7,958 nt of DNA from Streptosporangiaceae bacterium. GTDB taxonomy: Bacteria > Actinomycetota > Actinomycetes > Streptosporangiales > Streptosporangiaceae. Each line of letters starts with the position of its first letter. Position 1 is the first letter of the stretch. The stretch covers positions 1 to 7,958 of the forward strand of contig JASHSO010000324.1 of NCBI GenBank assembly GCA_030038715.1, read 5' to 3'. Under the pieces are notes generated by a model. It had not been told where the DNA came from. It saw nothing but the letters and a program-made list of their open reading frames with translations, and did no database searches. The translations under genes and the position numbers were made by a program. Positions 7,380 to 7,958 of this stretch are shown here, in pieces.

Positions 7380-7958
7380 CTAGCGCTCCGTGCTGGTCGA
7401 GCCTCGACCGAGTAGTTTCCGGTAGACACCGAGATAGGCGCGCTCCTGGTAATTCCAGGCTAGCTCCTGCTCCACCCGAGCTCGGCCCAGCTTCCCCATC
7501 CGGTACCGCCTGGGCTCGTCCTCCAGCAGGCCGACGATAGCCGCCGCGTACTCCCCGACATCGTTGGGTGTCGCGTACACCGCCGCACTTCCCGCCGACA
7601 CCCGCGTCTCGTGCAGATCGAAGGCCACGACCGGAAGCTCGAACGCCATATATTCCATGGTTTTATTCATCGTCGATACATCGTTGAGCGGATTCATCGG
7701 GTCGGGAGACAGGCCCATGTCAGCAGTTGAGAGGATGCGCCTGACCAGGTCATCCGAGGCCCGGCCGGTGAACTCCACGTATCCGTCCAGCTCCAGCTCA
7801 TCGCGCAGCGCCACCAGGCCGTCGAAGCAGTCACCCGCTCCGATGAGGGTGAACGCTAGGTCCTCGCGGCCGAGCTTGTGCACAACGACGTCGGCGGCAC
7901 GCAGTACGAGGTCCACGCCATCCTGCGGACCCATGACGCCGATGTAGGCGACGAGAAA
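7380..7958 (-). CDS. Glycosyltransferase family 4-like protein, C-terminal domain only (N-terminus outside the window)
   Basis: The last 192 residues of a glycosyltransferase are visible; the frame is open to the right edge. An internal Met at 7932-7934 is not the start, because coding continues upstream as FLVAYIGVMGPQDG, the typical first strand of a GT-B C-terminal domain. Recognisable GT4 features follow: FTLIGAGD, a loop VEFTGRAS, LSTADMGLSPDP, and NKTMEYMAFELPVVAFDL, where the nucleotide-sugar donor is normally bound. A helical tail ends the protein, with no membrane segment. The first Glu of the classic E-x7-E motif is not evident (Val at that spacing), as in the sub-branch whose motif reads K-x-x-E-Y-M-A. 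It would transfer a sugar from a nucleotide donor to the growing lipid-linked repeat at the cytoplasmic face of the membrane. Donor and acceptor cannot be predicted from this fragment. Confidence 0.85.
   Translation of the reverse strand, partial: FLVAYIGVMGPQDGVDLVLRAADVVVHKLGREDLAFTLIGAGDCFDGLVALRDELELDGYVEFTGRASDDLVRRILSTADMGLSPDPMNPLNDVSTMNKTMEYMAFELPVVAFDLHETRVSAGSAAVYATPNDVGEYAAAIVGLLEDEPRRYRMGKLGRARVEQELAWNYQERAYLGVYRKLLGRGSTSTER
7386..7389 (-). promoter_or_regulatory. Weak ribosome binding site for the amidotransferase gene
   Basis: GGAG occurs in the last codons of the glycosyltransferase gene, 11 bases before the ATG at 7372-7374. The spacing is long, and the upstream stop TAG (7380-7382) is only 5 bases from the ATG. 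Expression may therefore depend on ribosomes arriving from the glycosyltransferase. The start is nevertheless certain, because the enzyme needs Cys at position 2. Confidence 0.4.

Noticed and set aside
1..7958. CRISPR arrays, tRNA/rRNA genes, insertion sequences or attachment sites
   Set aside because: No direct-repeat arrays, cloverleaf-like sequence, transposase coding or terminal inverted repeats were found on reading. Nearly every base is inside one of the five genes.

Overview
The window is high-GC DNA (clearly above 60% by eye). It has five tightly packed genes, all on the minus strand, and no RNA genes or mobile elements that I can see. The base composition, GTG-rich coding, ATGA-type gene overlaps and the style of the Wzz-like protein suggest an actinobacterium (Actinomycetota). 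This is an inference from style; there is no marker gene to fix the genus.

Transcription runs from the right edge to the left edge. In that order the genes are: (1) the C-terminal part of a GT4-type glycosyltransferase (7380-7958, start outside the window); (2) a class-II glutamine amidotransferase / asparagine synthase (5467-7374); (3) a two-domain oxidoreductase, an MDR/alcohol-dehydrogenase-like half fused to a Gfo/Idh/MocA half (3253-5421); (4) a heparinase II/III-type uronate lyase-like protein (1217-3256); (5) a Wzz-type polysaccharide chain-length/co-polymerase membrane protein (1-1157, C-terminus outside the window). The gaps are 5, 45, -4 and about 59 bases, so this is almost certainly one operon whose promoter and terminator both lie outside the window.

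Together the genes look like the middle of an exopolysaccharide/capsule locus. The glycosyltransferase would build the lipid-linked repeat, the oxidoreductase would modify sugar nucleotides or sugar residues, and the amidotransferase would amidate a carboxyl group (asparagine itself, or more interestingly a uronic acid). The lyase-like protein would act on a uronate-containing glycan, and the Wzz protein would control polymer length at the membrane. The actual polysaccharide cannot be named from this sequence.

Open points are the target of the amidotransferase, the location of a lyase-like protein with no signal peptide, the loss of zinc ligands in the MDR half of the fusion, and the unusual cytoplasmic N-terminus and kinase-like tail of the Wzz protein. 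No stretch over 300 bases lacks a gene. The many plus-strand open frames are antisense shadows of these five genes.
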